45,478 nt of DNA from SAR324 cluster bacterium (GTDB taxonomy: Bacteria > SAR324 > XYD2-FULL-50-16 > HCM1): contig PUHO01000016.1 in the NCBI GenBank assembly GCA_002995645.1, positions 32,499 through 77,976 on the forward strand, read 5' to 3'. Below are positions 9,401 to 17,606 of the stretch, piece after piece; the first letter of the stretch is position 1; each line of letters begins with the position of its first letter. The notes below the pieces were generated by a model. That model saw only the letters and a program-made list of their open reading frames with translations, made no database searches and was not told the origin of the DNA. The position numbers and the translations under genes are program-made.

Positions 9401-10888
9401 TTATTGAAAACCGTCAAGAAGCAAACGCATTGTTTGCTGTGTCCGGTTAGAAGAAAAATCAATTGCTTTAGCGGCCCCTTCTGCAATAAGATTATTTTTA
9501 ACTAATTCAGAAAGTTGCGTTACAACGTCGGCATCGCGTATAGTTGATTCAGCACCGCTTAAATTTTCTTTTGTCACACGTAAAACGGCAAGATTACGTT
9601 CTAACGTATTTTTTTGCATGCTGCCAATTTTACCACGAAGCACGTTAACTTGCTCAGTTGCTTTATCTATAACGGTAACCGCATCTTGACCTTGCTCTTT
9701 TGAACCTAGGACTATATCGCCTAAAGAATTAAACTCGCTATCATTCACCGTTCCAACACCTAGATGCGCTGAATCGACTGTAGGAATAGAAAGATGCGCC
9801 ACACTATTAACATCAGGACCAATTTGAAAAGTCATGCTATTGTTTTTTACATATACATAACCGGTCACACTTGATTCTTGGTCGTCTATATTCTCTTGCG
9901 TTCCTGTGTAAGCAACGGATATGCCCGCAGTATTAGGGTTACTTGCACTTCCATGAAGAACAGCTCCGTCTCCTTCTGCCATTTCGTTGTTAATCGTACC
10001 GACTACGTCTGTTCCGCTAATAGCTTCTTCAAATGCCATTGCCTCTTTAGAAATAAGTCCGTCAGAGGAAGAAGTAGCGCTAAACGTTTCTTTTGAGCCT
10101 GGGTTTCTTGACGCTAGACTTAGTTTGTCATCTTGTAAAGAAACTTGTAAAGAAAATCCGTTTTCGTCTAATGCTCTTTGTGCATTAGTAACAAATTGTT
10201 TGGGATCAATATCATCTCTTGACGCCGTGTATTTATAGGTTTTTCCATGTTGCGTTACGATAAGTGATACCGGTGGTACTTCATCGTCGTCTTGCGCCTC
10301 CTCAAGTACGTCGCTAACGTCATCTTCTCCTATCAAATAGCTTGCTGTTGGGGCATCGGTAATCGCTACGGCATAGCCTTCCATTGGTGAGGTTTTTGTT
10401 AATTCTGTTCCACTTATAAAATGGAGCTTATCACCGGACGCAATACCACTTAAACCAAACTTACCGCCGCCAAGTAATTGATTTGATCCTAACTTCGTCC
10501 CTCTTGTAATGACGTCAAGACTATGCTTTAAATCTTTAAATTGGGTTTGGTACATTGTTTGAGTCACATTGTCATTAAATATATTGTTTGTTGTAGCAAG
10601 TGCAATTTGCCTCATAGACAACAATATATTGCTCACCTCTTGTAAACTCGAATCAGTAATTTGCATTACTGAAATGGAACTTTCCGAATTCTTAATTGCT
10701 TGGTCAACACTAGCAATTTGCGCACGTAATCTTTCAGATTGCAATAAACCGGCGGGATCGTCGCCACCTCTGTTTATTCGCAAGCCACTACTTAATTTCT
10801 CAAGCGATTGCCCCGCTTTAGATTGTGCATTTTGTAAATTTATCTTACTAAATCCAGTACGATCTGAAGAACTGAGTCGAAAAGCCAT
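9401..10888 (-). CDS. fliC: Flagellin (filament protein)
   Basis: Structural subunit of the flagellar filament, secreted by the flagellar type III system. The 495-aa protein has the conserved terminal D0/D1 helices: INLQNAQSKAGQSLEKLSSG followed by LRINRGGDDPAGLLQSERLR and NSESSISVMQITDSSLQEV at the N-terminus, and KENLSGAESTIRDADVV, EGAAKAIDFSSNRTQQTMRLL at the C-terminus. The central part (about 150-400) is a variable acidic, threonine/serine-rich domain. The N-terminus MAFRLSSSDRTGFSK differs from the common MxxxINTN start. The gene is the last of a four-gene run and begins 2 bp after the 67-aa gene. The nearest downstream gene is rpoB, and no convincing terminator is seen between them. 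It could be one of several flagellins in this genome. Confidence 0.93.
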   Translation of the reverse strand: MAFRLSSSDRTGFSKINLQNAQSKAGQSLEKLSSGLRINRGGDDPAGLLQSERLRAQIASVDQAIKNSESSISVMQITDSSLQEVSNILLSMRQIALATTNNIFNDNVTQTMYQTQFKDLKHSLDVITRGTKLGSNQLLGGGKFGLSGIASGDKLHFISGTELTKTSPMEGYAVAITDAPTASYLIGEDDVSDVLEEAQDDDEVPPVSLIVTQHGKTYKYTASRDDIDPKQFVTNAQRALDENGFSLQVSLQDDKLSLASRNPGSKETFSATSSSDGLISKEAMAFEEAISGTDVVGTINNEMAEGDGAVLHGSASNPNTAGISVAYTGTQENIDDQESSVTGYVYVKNNSMTFQIGPDVNSVAHLSIPTVDSAHLGVGTVNDSEFNSLGDIVLGSKEQGQDAVTVIDKATEQVNVLRGKIGSMQKNTLERNLAVLRVTKENLSGAESTIRDADVVTQLSELVKNNLIAEGAAKAIDFSSNRTQQTMRLLLDGFQ

Positions 10889-10890
10889 AA

Positions 10891-11094
10891 TTATTTTTTT
10901 AAATTCTGTTGATTAGTGTTAACTAACATTTTTGACTTGTGTTTTATTTCCACAAATAAAGACGTAGAATTTCCGTCATATAGCATTTTTAATCCAACAT
11001 TAATATTAGGAATTGAATCTTGATCGAAACATTGCTTTAATATACGTCGTTTATCTTCTTTTGTCAATTGATGTTTAATATTTTGCTTAAACAT
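10891..11094 (-). CDS. Small protein of the flagellar filament operon, possibly FlaG-like
   Basis: A 67-aa lysine-rich soluble protein that I do not recognise with confidence. It sits between fliS (9 bp gap) and flagellin (2 bp gap), where flaG often occurs in other bacteria. The segment INVGLKMLYDGNSTSLFVEI followed by KHKSK resembles the FlaG core pattern (a beta strand, a short loop, then LxVxI), but the typical GEVIRQIP ending is missing. It could be a degenerate FlaG, a flagellin-specific regulator or chaperone, or an unrelated small protein. No signal peptide or membrane segment is visible. The tight packing and shared direction support a real, co-transcribed gene. Confidence 0.6.
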   Translation of the reverse strand: MFKQNIKHQLTKEDKRRILKQCFDQDSIPNINVGLKMLYDGNSTSLFVEIKHKSKMLVNTNQQNLKK

Positions 11095-11103
11095 ATCTTC
11101 CTC

Positions 11104-11550
11104 TTAACCTTTTAAGGTAATAGTTGCTTTTTTGAGTTCCGGGTTATTTAATTCACTATGATTCTTTTCTTTTAATATTAAATCCCATGCCTCTCTTACA
11201 TCTTTTAATAATTTTTTAACTTCTAATATGTATTCTTTATTTTTTTCAATATTAGCATCAAGCAACCTTTCATACATATAATTATATAAGTTCCTTAAAT
11301 TTTCAACTAATTCTGTTTTTTGATCTAAATTTAAAGACGCTATTAATTCTGAAATAATATCTTTTGCTTTTAATAAGCTAAAATTAACTTTTTCATAGTC
11401 ATTGTTTTCCAATGCCTTTTCAGCAATAGTTAAAAAGCGAATGGCACCGTCATATAGTAAAATTACTAACGTGACAGGGTCGTTTGTCGTTACTTTAGAT
11501 TTCTTATAAGCAAAATCTCTTTTGCCATACGGGTTTTTTCTATCTTGCAT
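11104..11550 (-). CDS. fliS: Flagellin export chaperone FliS
   Basis: Cytoplasmic chaperone that binds the C-terminal D0 helix of flagellin and stops it polymerising before export. The 148-aa helical protein shows the family signature VTLVILLYDGAIRFLTIAEKAL, then the central helices SLLKAKDIISELIASLNLD and the C-terminal bundle VKKLLKDVREAWDLI. It lies 24 bp after fliD and upstream of flagellin, its client, in the same operon. The length is slightly above the usual 125-140 aa because of a charged C-terminal tail. Confidence 0.93.
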   Translation of the reverse strand: MQDRKNPYGKRDFAYKKSKVTTNDPVTLVILLYDGAIRFLTIAEKALENNDYEKVNFSLLKAKDIISELIASLNLDQKTELVENLRNLYNYMYERLLDANIEKNKEYILEVKKLLKDVREAWDLILKEKNHSELNNPELKKATITLKG

Positions 11551-11574
11551 TTTGCCCCTTCAATAAAAGCTATT

Positions 11575-14500
11575 TTACTTTAATTTTGCAAATTGTGATG
11601 ATAAATATTTTTGTTCCGATTTTAATTGCCCAAGCTTTCCTTCCATACGAGCAAATTTTTGTTGCCACCTTTCTTTCTTTCTTTCAATGACGGCTTCCAT
11701 TTTCTTTGCTTGGTCTTCATATCCCTTTTCTTCTGTCTTTGCCGTGTCTGTATATAGTTTTAATTCACCATGTTTCGTGTCTAGTGACTCACTAAGATAT
11801 TCAAACGTTTTTGTGGCAATCCCTTTAGTCAATACTAAATTATTATCTACCGGTTTATCATACGTTGCTTGCGGATTAACGTATAAACGTAAGCCTTCTA
11901 GCTTTGTTCCTTCTTTTCCTTTTAATATAGCGCCAAAACTATCTACCGTTTGCCCGTCTATAGATCCTTCCGCATTCCTTCCGGCTTTTTCTATGCCTCC
12001 ACTTAACGGATCCGCTCCCGGATTTTCTTTCTGCAAACTAATTTTTGAGTGTTCCCCTGCTGAATTCACTTGTAATATTAAACTACCGTTTCTTTGCAAA
12101 AACTTAATACCCGCTTTATTTAAAATATCATTTTTCTTAAATAAGCTCTGTAGTTTATTTATTAACGAATCCATCGTATATTGACCTGCCGGTATTTCAA
12201 AAGCCTTTGAGTTACGACTGTTCAAGTTTATACTAAATTTATTCCCGCCTTCATTAATATAAAACACGTTCCCAAGCTGTGGCGTTTGGTATTCTGCATA
12301 TTCCGGTGCTTGCGTTACGTCAATATCATATCCTTGTTTTCCGGTTATCCCCGTTTTATTAGTAGATCCTACATAAGAAATGTCACCGTTTTTCAGTGCC
12401 CCGTTGGTTTCAAATAAAAGAGCTACTTCTTTTAAATTCTCGTCTAAGGCTTTATCTAATTTTTTTTCATCTACACTTAAAGACCCGTCTTTTACAAATT
12501 TAACACCAACTGAAAAAAGTTGATTTTTTTTAGTTTTCAAACCGACTACAGAATCGGTTATAATACGCGACAATTGATTTTGTAGATACATAATGTTTGA
12601 ATTTCCCTGTAATGGTCCTGCCGTTTTTTTATCTTTATCATAATAAGATAATTCTTTTAAGAATTTTAACGTTTCATTATAGTAGTCTATAAAAGCTTTT
12701 ATCTTTTTTCTTAAGTCTTCAATATCGTTTTTAACTGTCACCGTTACGATTTCATCACTAACTGATTTAGCCGTTAACGTTACGCCTTCAATTGTATCTT
12801 TAAATTCATTTGTATGACTTGTTACGTCTAACCCGCCGCCTGTGTCTGTTGCACCTAGTTTTATTCTTGCGTCTTGCGGTGGTTGGATTGTTGTTGAATA
12901 TACTTTAAAGTCAAATGAATCGCCTTTTTCAATAAAACCCGGTCCAAATTCCGCTTGCAAGCCTTCACTAAATTCGACTGGGCTACCTGCTTTATATCTT
13001 TGCCCTAGGTCTATAGTTCCTTTATGTCCTTTATCATCTTTCCAATCTATCACCAACTCACGTGATTCGCCAACGGTTCCTTCTTTTTCAGCGGTAAAAG
13101 TATAATGTCTTGTGTTAAAAGCGTTATATCGTCCCACTATCCTTACGGGAACGTTTGTTTTTTTCTCTTTTGCAACTTTCGCTTTTAAATCGTTATTTAC
13201 CCAATCGCCTAAGTTATATATACTCCGTGCTTTTTTCTTATCATCATCTGTTAACCACCAATAGCTTTCTGTGGAACTACCTTGATATTGGAACGTCAAT
13301 TCTGCTTTATCGTTCAAAATACCACGAGGAAAATTAATCTTCATTCCTTTAGCAACAGACAAATCTTTTCTTGGCGTATATCCTTTTCCAATATTAACTC
13401 TTGTATGCACTCCATTATCTGACGTAATCACAGCATGCAAATCTTGCGCTTCCCCAACTATACCACTTCCTTCAATATGAATTTTAAAATCAGCGTCATC
13501 ATCACCATACCAGCCAGAAATATTTGGCTTCATATTAAGATCCGGTTGTTTCCACGTAGACGGCACCCCAATTTTAGACGCTCGTTCTGCGTCCGTTTTC
13601 CACCAATAAAAAGGCGACTCTTGGTTTTTCATAGAAACCTTAAAACTATCGCCGGCTACTGCCGTTCCCCTTGCTAGGGCAATACTCACGCCGTCAGTCA
13701 AAGGTACCGGTGAGTTTGGATTATACGTATCCGGATCAAAATCAAGGTAACCGCTTCTTCCCAGTGTATCTTCCCACTTTAAGCGTACTTTATCTTTTCC
13801 ATTGCCAATAATCCCCGGATTTACTACCGTTACCGTTACGTCTATTGGATCGCTACCTGTATAAACGCCTCCTAGTTTTGGAATGGTTGTTGACGAATCT
13901 TTCTTATCGCCGTCCTTAACATCGTCTTTTTTGTTTGTTACGCCGTTCCATCTTTGCTCGCTTTTATATCCTGCTTCAAAATTCGGCGTTTTAAATTGTC
14001 CTTTTAATGAACTTGTTATAAGCAAACGTCCAACTATACCGGATTTATTACTTGTTAAAACAATCTGCCACGGTTTTTTGTCTCCACCAGTATTAACAAG
14101 CGTTGCTTTTACTGCCCCGTCTGACGCTTTGTTAATAGCTTCAACAAAACCTTTTAACGTATTATTCTTTTCATTAATTTCTACTACAAACGGTTTATCG
14201 TCCCCTACTTTTATACTAAACTTACCTTGGTTAATTTGCTCGTCTTTAGAAGCAAACGTTTGCGAAGCAATTTGATGTTTTAACGCTAATTGTTCTACTT
14301 TAATTTGATAGGTTCCGGGTTTTGCTTTAGACGTTCCTTTTGCTTCTAAAATTTTAGGGTTACTCGATTCAATTTTCTTTGCTTCCCACGTTTCTTTTTT
14401 CATTAACGGTTCAGCTACTTTACTTAAAGCATCTAGCACTTGACGCACTTGGTTCCAAGCCGCCACTTGCGTTTTTACTTCCATTACTCTTTGCTTAACT

Positions 14501-14694
14501 GGCTCGACTCTTTTTTCTTCAGCTGCAACCATCTTACGAATCATGCCTTGCGTATCCATTCCGGAACCAAGTCCGGGCATGGTAATCTTTGCCGGTTCGC
14601 TCATTTTGGTCGGAACCGTTTTTTTGGGCATAAGTTGTTGCGCTGTTGCCGCTGCCGCAGCATTATTCGCCATCTTATTATTTACGTCAACCAT
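11575..14694 (-). CDS. fliD: Flagellar filament cap FliD, with three internal repeated domains
   Basis: Cap protein that sits at the filament tip and folds incoming flagellin. The N-terminal FliD domain starts at ITMPGLGSGMDTQGMIRKMV (about residues 37-56). The C-terminal FliD domain runs from about 630 to the end and closes with the coiled coil ERKKERWQQKFARMEGKLG, whose QKFARME resembles the usual FTAME ending. At 1039 aa it is about twice the usual 450-550. The extra length comes mainly from three tandem domains of about 100-110 residues (roughly 274-385, 391-503, 516-612). They share a G-x-Y-G start, G(I/T)(I/V)G, a GLxxxFxxG-type turn and GDSFxF. The first two also share a YWW(K/L)TD linker. 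It leads the operon fliD-fliS-67 aa-flagellin. No clear ribosome site precedes the ATG. Confidence 0.93.
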   Translation of the reverse strand: MVDVNNKMANNAAAAATAQQLMPKKTVPTKMSEPAKITMPGLGSGMDTQGMIRKMVAAEEKRVEPVKQRVMEVKTQVAAWNQVRQVLDALSKVAEPLMKKETWEAKKIESSNPKILEAKGTSKAKPGTYQIKVEQLALKHQIASQTFASKDEQINQGKFSIKVGDDKPFVVEINEKNNTLKGFVEAINKASDGAVKATLVNTGGDKKPWQIVLTSNKSGIVGRLLITSSLKGQFKTPNFEAGYKSEQRWNGVTNKKDDVKDGDKKDSSTTIPKLGGVYTGSDPIDVTVTVVNPGIIGNGKDKVRLKWEDTLGRSGYLDFDPDTYNPNSPVPLTDGVSIALARGTAVAGDSFKVSMKNQESPFYWWKTDAERASKIGVPSTWKQPDLNMKPNISGWYGDDDADFKIHIEGSGIVGEAQDLHAVITSDNGVHTRVNIGKGYTPRKDLSVAKGMKINFPRGILNDKAELTFQYQGSSTESYWWLTDDDKKKARSIYNLGDWVNNDLKAKVAKEKKTNVPVRIVGRYNAFNTRHYTFTAEKEGTVGESRELVIDWKDDKGHKGTIDLGQRYKAGSPVEFSEGLQAEFGPGFIEKGDSFDFKVYSTTIQPPQDARIKLGATDTGGGLDVTSHTNEFKDTIEGVTLTAKSVSDEIVTVTVKNDIEDLRKKIKAFIDYYNETLKFLKELSYYDKDKKTAGPLQGNSNIMYLQNQLSRIITDSVVGLKTKKNQLFSVGVKFVKDGSLSVDEKKLDKALDENLKEVALLFETNGALKNGDISYVGSTNKTGITGKQGYDIDVTQAPEYAEYQTPQLGNVFYINEGGNKFSINLNSRNSKAFEIPAGQYTMDSLINKLQSLFKKNDILNKAGIKFLQRNGSLILQVNSAGEHSKISLQKENPGADPLSGGIEKAGRNAEGSIDGQTVDSFGAILKGKEGTKLEGLRLYVNPQATYDKPVDNNLVLTKGIATKTFEYLSESLDTKHGELKLYTDTAKTEEKGYEDQAKKMEAVIERKKERWQQKFARMEGKLGQLKSEQKYLSSQFAKLK

Positions 14695-15043
14695 ATATTG
14701 TTAGAAAAAAGTCTATTTATTGCTATTCGTTTCGTAAAGTTAGAATCGTTACAAAAAGATATGCAAATTTTATACTTTTTTCATACAGATATAAGCATCT
14801 TATGTTTATATAGCGGAACAAAAATAATAAACTTAATTATATATATTGTTTTTTATTATATATTTTATGAAATCAATTGAGGCAAAACAATCTATATAGC
14901 ATATTTATGGGGGAATAGAGGGGGGGGCGAAGTAGTCAATAAAAAAGTTTTATCAACTTTATCTTACAAACAAAATCAAGCTTGCAAAGACGAATGACTA
15001 TGCCGTTGTTATTGATATTGTAAAAGGGAAGGGGGAAGGGGGA
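14695..15043 (-). other. Non-coding interval between rnpB and fliD with G/C homopolymer runs
   Basis: No credible gene. The interval must hold the fliD promoter, but I found only a weak sigma-28-like candidate (TAAG at 14835-14832, 14 bp, TCCGCTAT at 14817-14810), too degenerate to call. It carries two striking G-rich blocks on the plus strand (about 14909-14928 and 15026-15042) in otherwise very AT-rich sequence, and a weak hairpin at 14944-14960. Confidence 0.5.
14941..14960 (-). terminator. Weak hairpin plus T-run downstream of rnpB
   Basis: Read on the minus strand, AAAGTT-GATAA-AACTTT (14960-14944) is followed by a T-run. A 6-bp AU-rich stem with a U-tract could act as a terminator about 85 nt past RNase P RNA. 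The stem is weak, so this is tentative. Confidence 0.3.
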
Positions 15044-15423
15044 TAAAATAAAAAGAATTCAATAAGCCGGGTTCTGTCCTTGTATATTACAAGTAGCAAT
15101 CATTTATCTAGAACTTTAGTTACCTAAAGCTTCAAGCATCCTACCCTGCCGCTAGACGAGTAATCATTACAGCGGCTCTATTTGGACTTGCTTCAGATGG
15201 GGTTTACCCTGCCAAAACTATTACTAGCTTTGCGGTGAGCTCTTACCTCGCCTTTTCACCCTTACTTGCATCTTTAAAAAGATCGTTAGCGGTTTATTTT
15301 CTGCGGCACTTTCCATGACGTTACCATCTCCGGCAATTAACCGGCATCTCACTCTATGAAGCCCGGACTTTCCTCTCTTTCTTTTAACGGAAACAGCGAT
15401 TGCTTTTCCTTCTTTTTATTTTA
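15044..15423 (-). ncRNA. rnpB: RNase P RNA, bacterial type A
   Basis: Catalytic RNA of RNase P, which trims the 5' leaders of tRNA precursors. Read on the minus strand it has the 5' conserved core GAGGAAAGTCCGGGCTTCAT, the mid-molecule GTAAGGGTGAAAAGG and GCAAGTCCAAATAG, and the 3' core ACAGAACCCGGCTTAT. All are diagnostic and in the right order. P1 appears to be a 14-bp nearly all A-U helix: TAAAATAAAAAGAA (15423-15410) pairs exactly with TTCTTTTTATTTTA (15057-15044). Its first three bases are the folE stop codon, so the gene directly abuts or overlaps folE. No -10 box is visible at the expected position, so it is probably cut from a folE read-through transcript. Mature ends are approximate. 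Confidence 0.95.
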
Positions 15424-16008
15424 CTCTCCCTTTTTTTGAAATAAACTAAGGCATTCTTTCCTTACTATCTCGCTATCCTTTGCATTACGATGAAAGGCGC
15501 CTTTTGCTCCTATTGTTGTAAACAAATGTTCTTTTTTGGCTCCTCTACAAGAAAGGCAAGCTTGTTTACTCTCTAACATGACCATAGTGCCTTGCGCTTG
15601 TAAACTATAAAACAAGACGGCTGCAATTTCATCAGTCAAGTTTTCTTGTATTTGCAAACGAGAAGCGAGGCTTTCAATCATACGGACAATACTTCCTAAA
15701 CCGGCAATACTGTTGTTTGGAATATATCCAACGTGCACTTTACCAATAAAAGGAAGTAAATGATGGGCGCACATAGAAGAAAAAGGGATATCTTTTAAGA
15801 CAATCATATCTTGTGAGCCTGTGTTTTTCATTAAAGAAGAAGTTACTATTTCATCTGGTTGTTGTTCATACCCGCTATATAAATCACTCAGCGAATCAAC
15901 AAAAGGCAGTACTATGTCGTCTGTAACTTCATTCGCTTGTTTACCTTGTATATAAGCAAACAAACACCTAGCCGCTAAAACGGCAGTTTCTTTATTTTCA
16001 TTAGCCAT
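15421..16008 (-). CDS. folE: GTP cyclohydrolase I (FolE) with variant active-site residues
   Basis: Opens GTP to 7,8-dihydroneopterin triphosphate, the entry step for folate and for queuosine. The 195-aa length is normal for the catalytic core. Visible motifs are MCAHHLLPFIGKVHVGYIP, GLGSIVRMIESLASRLQIQE and ACLSCRGAKKEHLFTT. The zinc ligands equivalent to E. coli C110, H113 and C181 are kept (C80, H83, C151). However E111 is replaced by A81 and the catalytic H179 by Q149. I believe a FolE subgroup with CAHH exists, so activity may be altered rather than lost. It lies downstream of queC and queF on the same strand, which favours a queuosine role. The ATG has an AGG-type site (ACAGGTC). Its stop codon lies within the inferred P1 helix of rnpB. 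Confidence 0.9.
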   Translation of the reverse strand: MANENKETAVLAARCLFAYIQGKQANEVTDDIVLPFVDSLSDLYSGYEQQPDEIVTSSLMKNTGSQDMIVLKDIPFSSMCAHHLLPFIGKVHVGYIPNNSIAGLGSIVRMIESLASRLQIQENLTDEIAAVLFYSLQAQGTMVMLESKQACLSCRGAKKEHLFTTIGAKGAFHRNAKDSEIVRKECLSLFQKKGE

Positions 16009-16120
16009 ATTGACCTGTTTTTATTCTGTAAAATCTATTAGTACTAAGCGCTAATCCTATATCTTTTAACGCTTTTTTAGATTCCCTTCTCTAACAATGA
16101 TAATTAAATTCCGTTTTAAT

Positions 16121-17155
16121 TTACTGTTTATCTAATAAAGCTAGTTGCCCACATGCCGCCGCTATCTTATTTCCTCTTGTCACTCTTCTGACTGTTAAAA
16201 TTTTATTTTTCAATAAATACTGTTGAAACTTGACAATCTTTTCTTCACTTGGCTGTTTATACGGAAGCGAACTATGTTCGTTTAAAGGTAATAAGTTTAC
16301 TTTTGCCGGCATATTCCGTAAAAAATACACAAGGTTTTTAGCGTCTTCTATGCTGTCCGTTACGGAGTCAATCAAAATATATTCAAATGTAATCGGCTCT
16401 TTAGCTCGCCTTGCAAAATGAAAGCAAGCTTGCCTTAAATCTTCTAGCAAATAGCGTTTTGCAATAGGCATTAACTTAGCTCGTTTTTGTTGGTTTGCCA
16501 CATGTAAGGAAATCGCTAAATTTGTTTTATACGGCGAACTAGTAAAATTATATATTTTAGGAACAATGCCGCAAGTAGAAACAGTAATACGTCTTGGTGA
16601 AAAATTAAATCCTTGTTTTTGCCGAAAAATAGCAATAGAGTTTATTGTTCTTTCATAAGTATGAAAAGGCTCGCCCATTCCCATATAAACAATATTACGT
16701 ATTGTCTGCCCTTCAGGTAGGCAATAAGCGGCTTGCCTCACTTGGTCAACAATTTCATGCACCTCTAGATTACGTCGTAACTTTAGCTTTCCTGTTAAAC
16801 AAAAAGCACAGCCCATAGCACAACCGACTTGCGTAGAAATACATACTGTATTATGATCTTCATGCCGTAAAATAACGGTTTCTATACGTTTATCATCTTT
16901 TAATTGTTGCGTAAACTTAATAGTCCCGTCTTCATCTTCTTGGTACTTAGCTACCGGCGGTATAGTAAAAGAAAAGGCATGTTCTAATTTTTTTCTTAGT
17001 TCTTTTGTAAAGTTACTCATCTTGTTCGGATCAGTTACTTTTTTAACGTATACCCATGAAAAAAGTTGCCCTGCTCTAAAACTGGGTTCTTTGTGTTTTG
17101 TAAACCAGGCTTCTATTTCACTATAAGTGTAGTTAGCAAATTTAGTTTGTTTCAT
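16121..17155 (-). CDS. rlmN: Dual-specificity RNA methyltransferase RlmN
   Basis: Radical-SAM enzyme that methylates C2 of adenine 2503 in 23S rRNA and A37 of some tRNAs. The radical-SAM cluster cysteines are in CAMGCAFC, preceded by TVCISTQVG with the additional catalytic cysteine. The C-terminal AAACGQL supplies the methyl-carrying cysteine. Other family blocks are GMGEPFHTYE, RRITVSTCGI and ISLHVANQQKR. I chose the ATG at 17155 (MKQTKFANYT, 344 aa), 4 bp past the aroQ stop, over an in-frame TTG at 17173 that would overlap aroQ; neither has a clear ribosome site, suggesting translational coupling. It belongs to the rlmB-aroQ-rlmN run. Confidence 0.95.
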   Translation of the reverse strand: MKQTKFANYTYSEIEAWFTKHKEPSFRAGQLFSWVYVKKVTDPNKMSNFTKELRKKLEHAFSFTIPPVAKYQEDEDGTIKFTQQLKDDKRIETVILRHEDHNTVCISTQVGCAMGCAFCLTGKLKLRRNLEVHEIVDQVRQAAYCLPEGQTIRNIVYMGMGEPFHTYERTINSIAIFRQKQGFNFSPRRITVSTCGIVPKIYNFTSSPYKTNLAISLHVANQQKRAKLMPIAKRYLLEDLRQACFHFARRAKEPITFEYILIDSVTDSIEDAKNLVYFLRNMPAKVNLLPLNEHSSLPYKQPSEEKIVKFQQYLLKNKILTVRRVTRGNKIAAACGQLALLDKQ

Positions 17156-17159
17156 TCGT

Positions 17160-17606
17160 TTATAGTGAGGCAATATTTAAATCAGAAAATACTTTATACA
17201 AAGCCAAGATATACCCTTCTACACCTAGCCCAATAAGGCAACCTTGCGCTAACGGTGATAAATACGAAGTATGGCGAAAGTTTTCTCTTTGATATACGTT
17301 AGAAATATGAACTTCAATAAAAGGAATAGTCAAAGAAGCAAAGCAATCGCGTAACGCTACAGACGTATGCGTATAGGCGCCGGCATTAATAATAACGTAG
17401 TCTGCTGTGTGTTCTTTTTGCAGAAAGTCAATAAGCCCGCCTTCGCTATTAGATTGAAAACAAATTAATTCACAATCTTTACTTTTGCAAAGTTGCGTCA
17501 TTTTTTCTTCTATACTAGATAAACTAACGTTTCCGTATATTGTCGGTTCCCTTTTCCCTAGCCAATTTAAATTAGGTCCGTTTAATAGTAAAATTCTCTT
17601 TTTCAT
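17160..17606 (-). CDS. aroQ: 3-dehydroquinate dehydratase, type II
   Basis: Third step of the shikimate pathway: trans-dehydration of 3-dehydroquinate to 3-dehydroshikimate by a dodecameric enzyme. The 148-aa length is typical. Motifs are LLLNGPNLNWLGKREPTIYG (active-site Arg and Tyr), QSNSEGGLIDFLQ, IINAGAYTHTSVALRD, and EVHISNVYQRENFRH with the catalytic His. It overlaps the rlmB end by 4 bp and is followed by rlmN after 4 bp, so the three are translationally linked. An aromatic-pathway gene amid RNA-modification genes is a mixed but not rare arrangement. Confidence 0.95.
   Translation of the reverse strand: MKKRILLLNGPNLNWLGKREPTIYGNVSLSSIEEKMTQLCKSKDCELICFQSNSEGGLIDFLQKEHTADYVIINAGAYTHTSVALRDCFASLTIPFIEVHISNVYQRENFRHTSYLSPLAQGCLIGLGVEGYILALYKVFSDLNIASL

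Noticed and set aside
14810..14835. Sigma-28 promoter for fliD (TAAG-14-TCCGCTAT)
   Set aside because: Only 3 of 4 and 5 of 8 matches with a short spacer; too weak to list as a feature.
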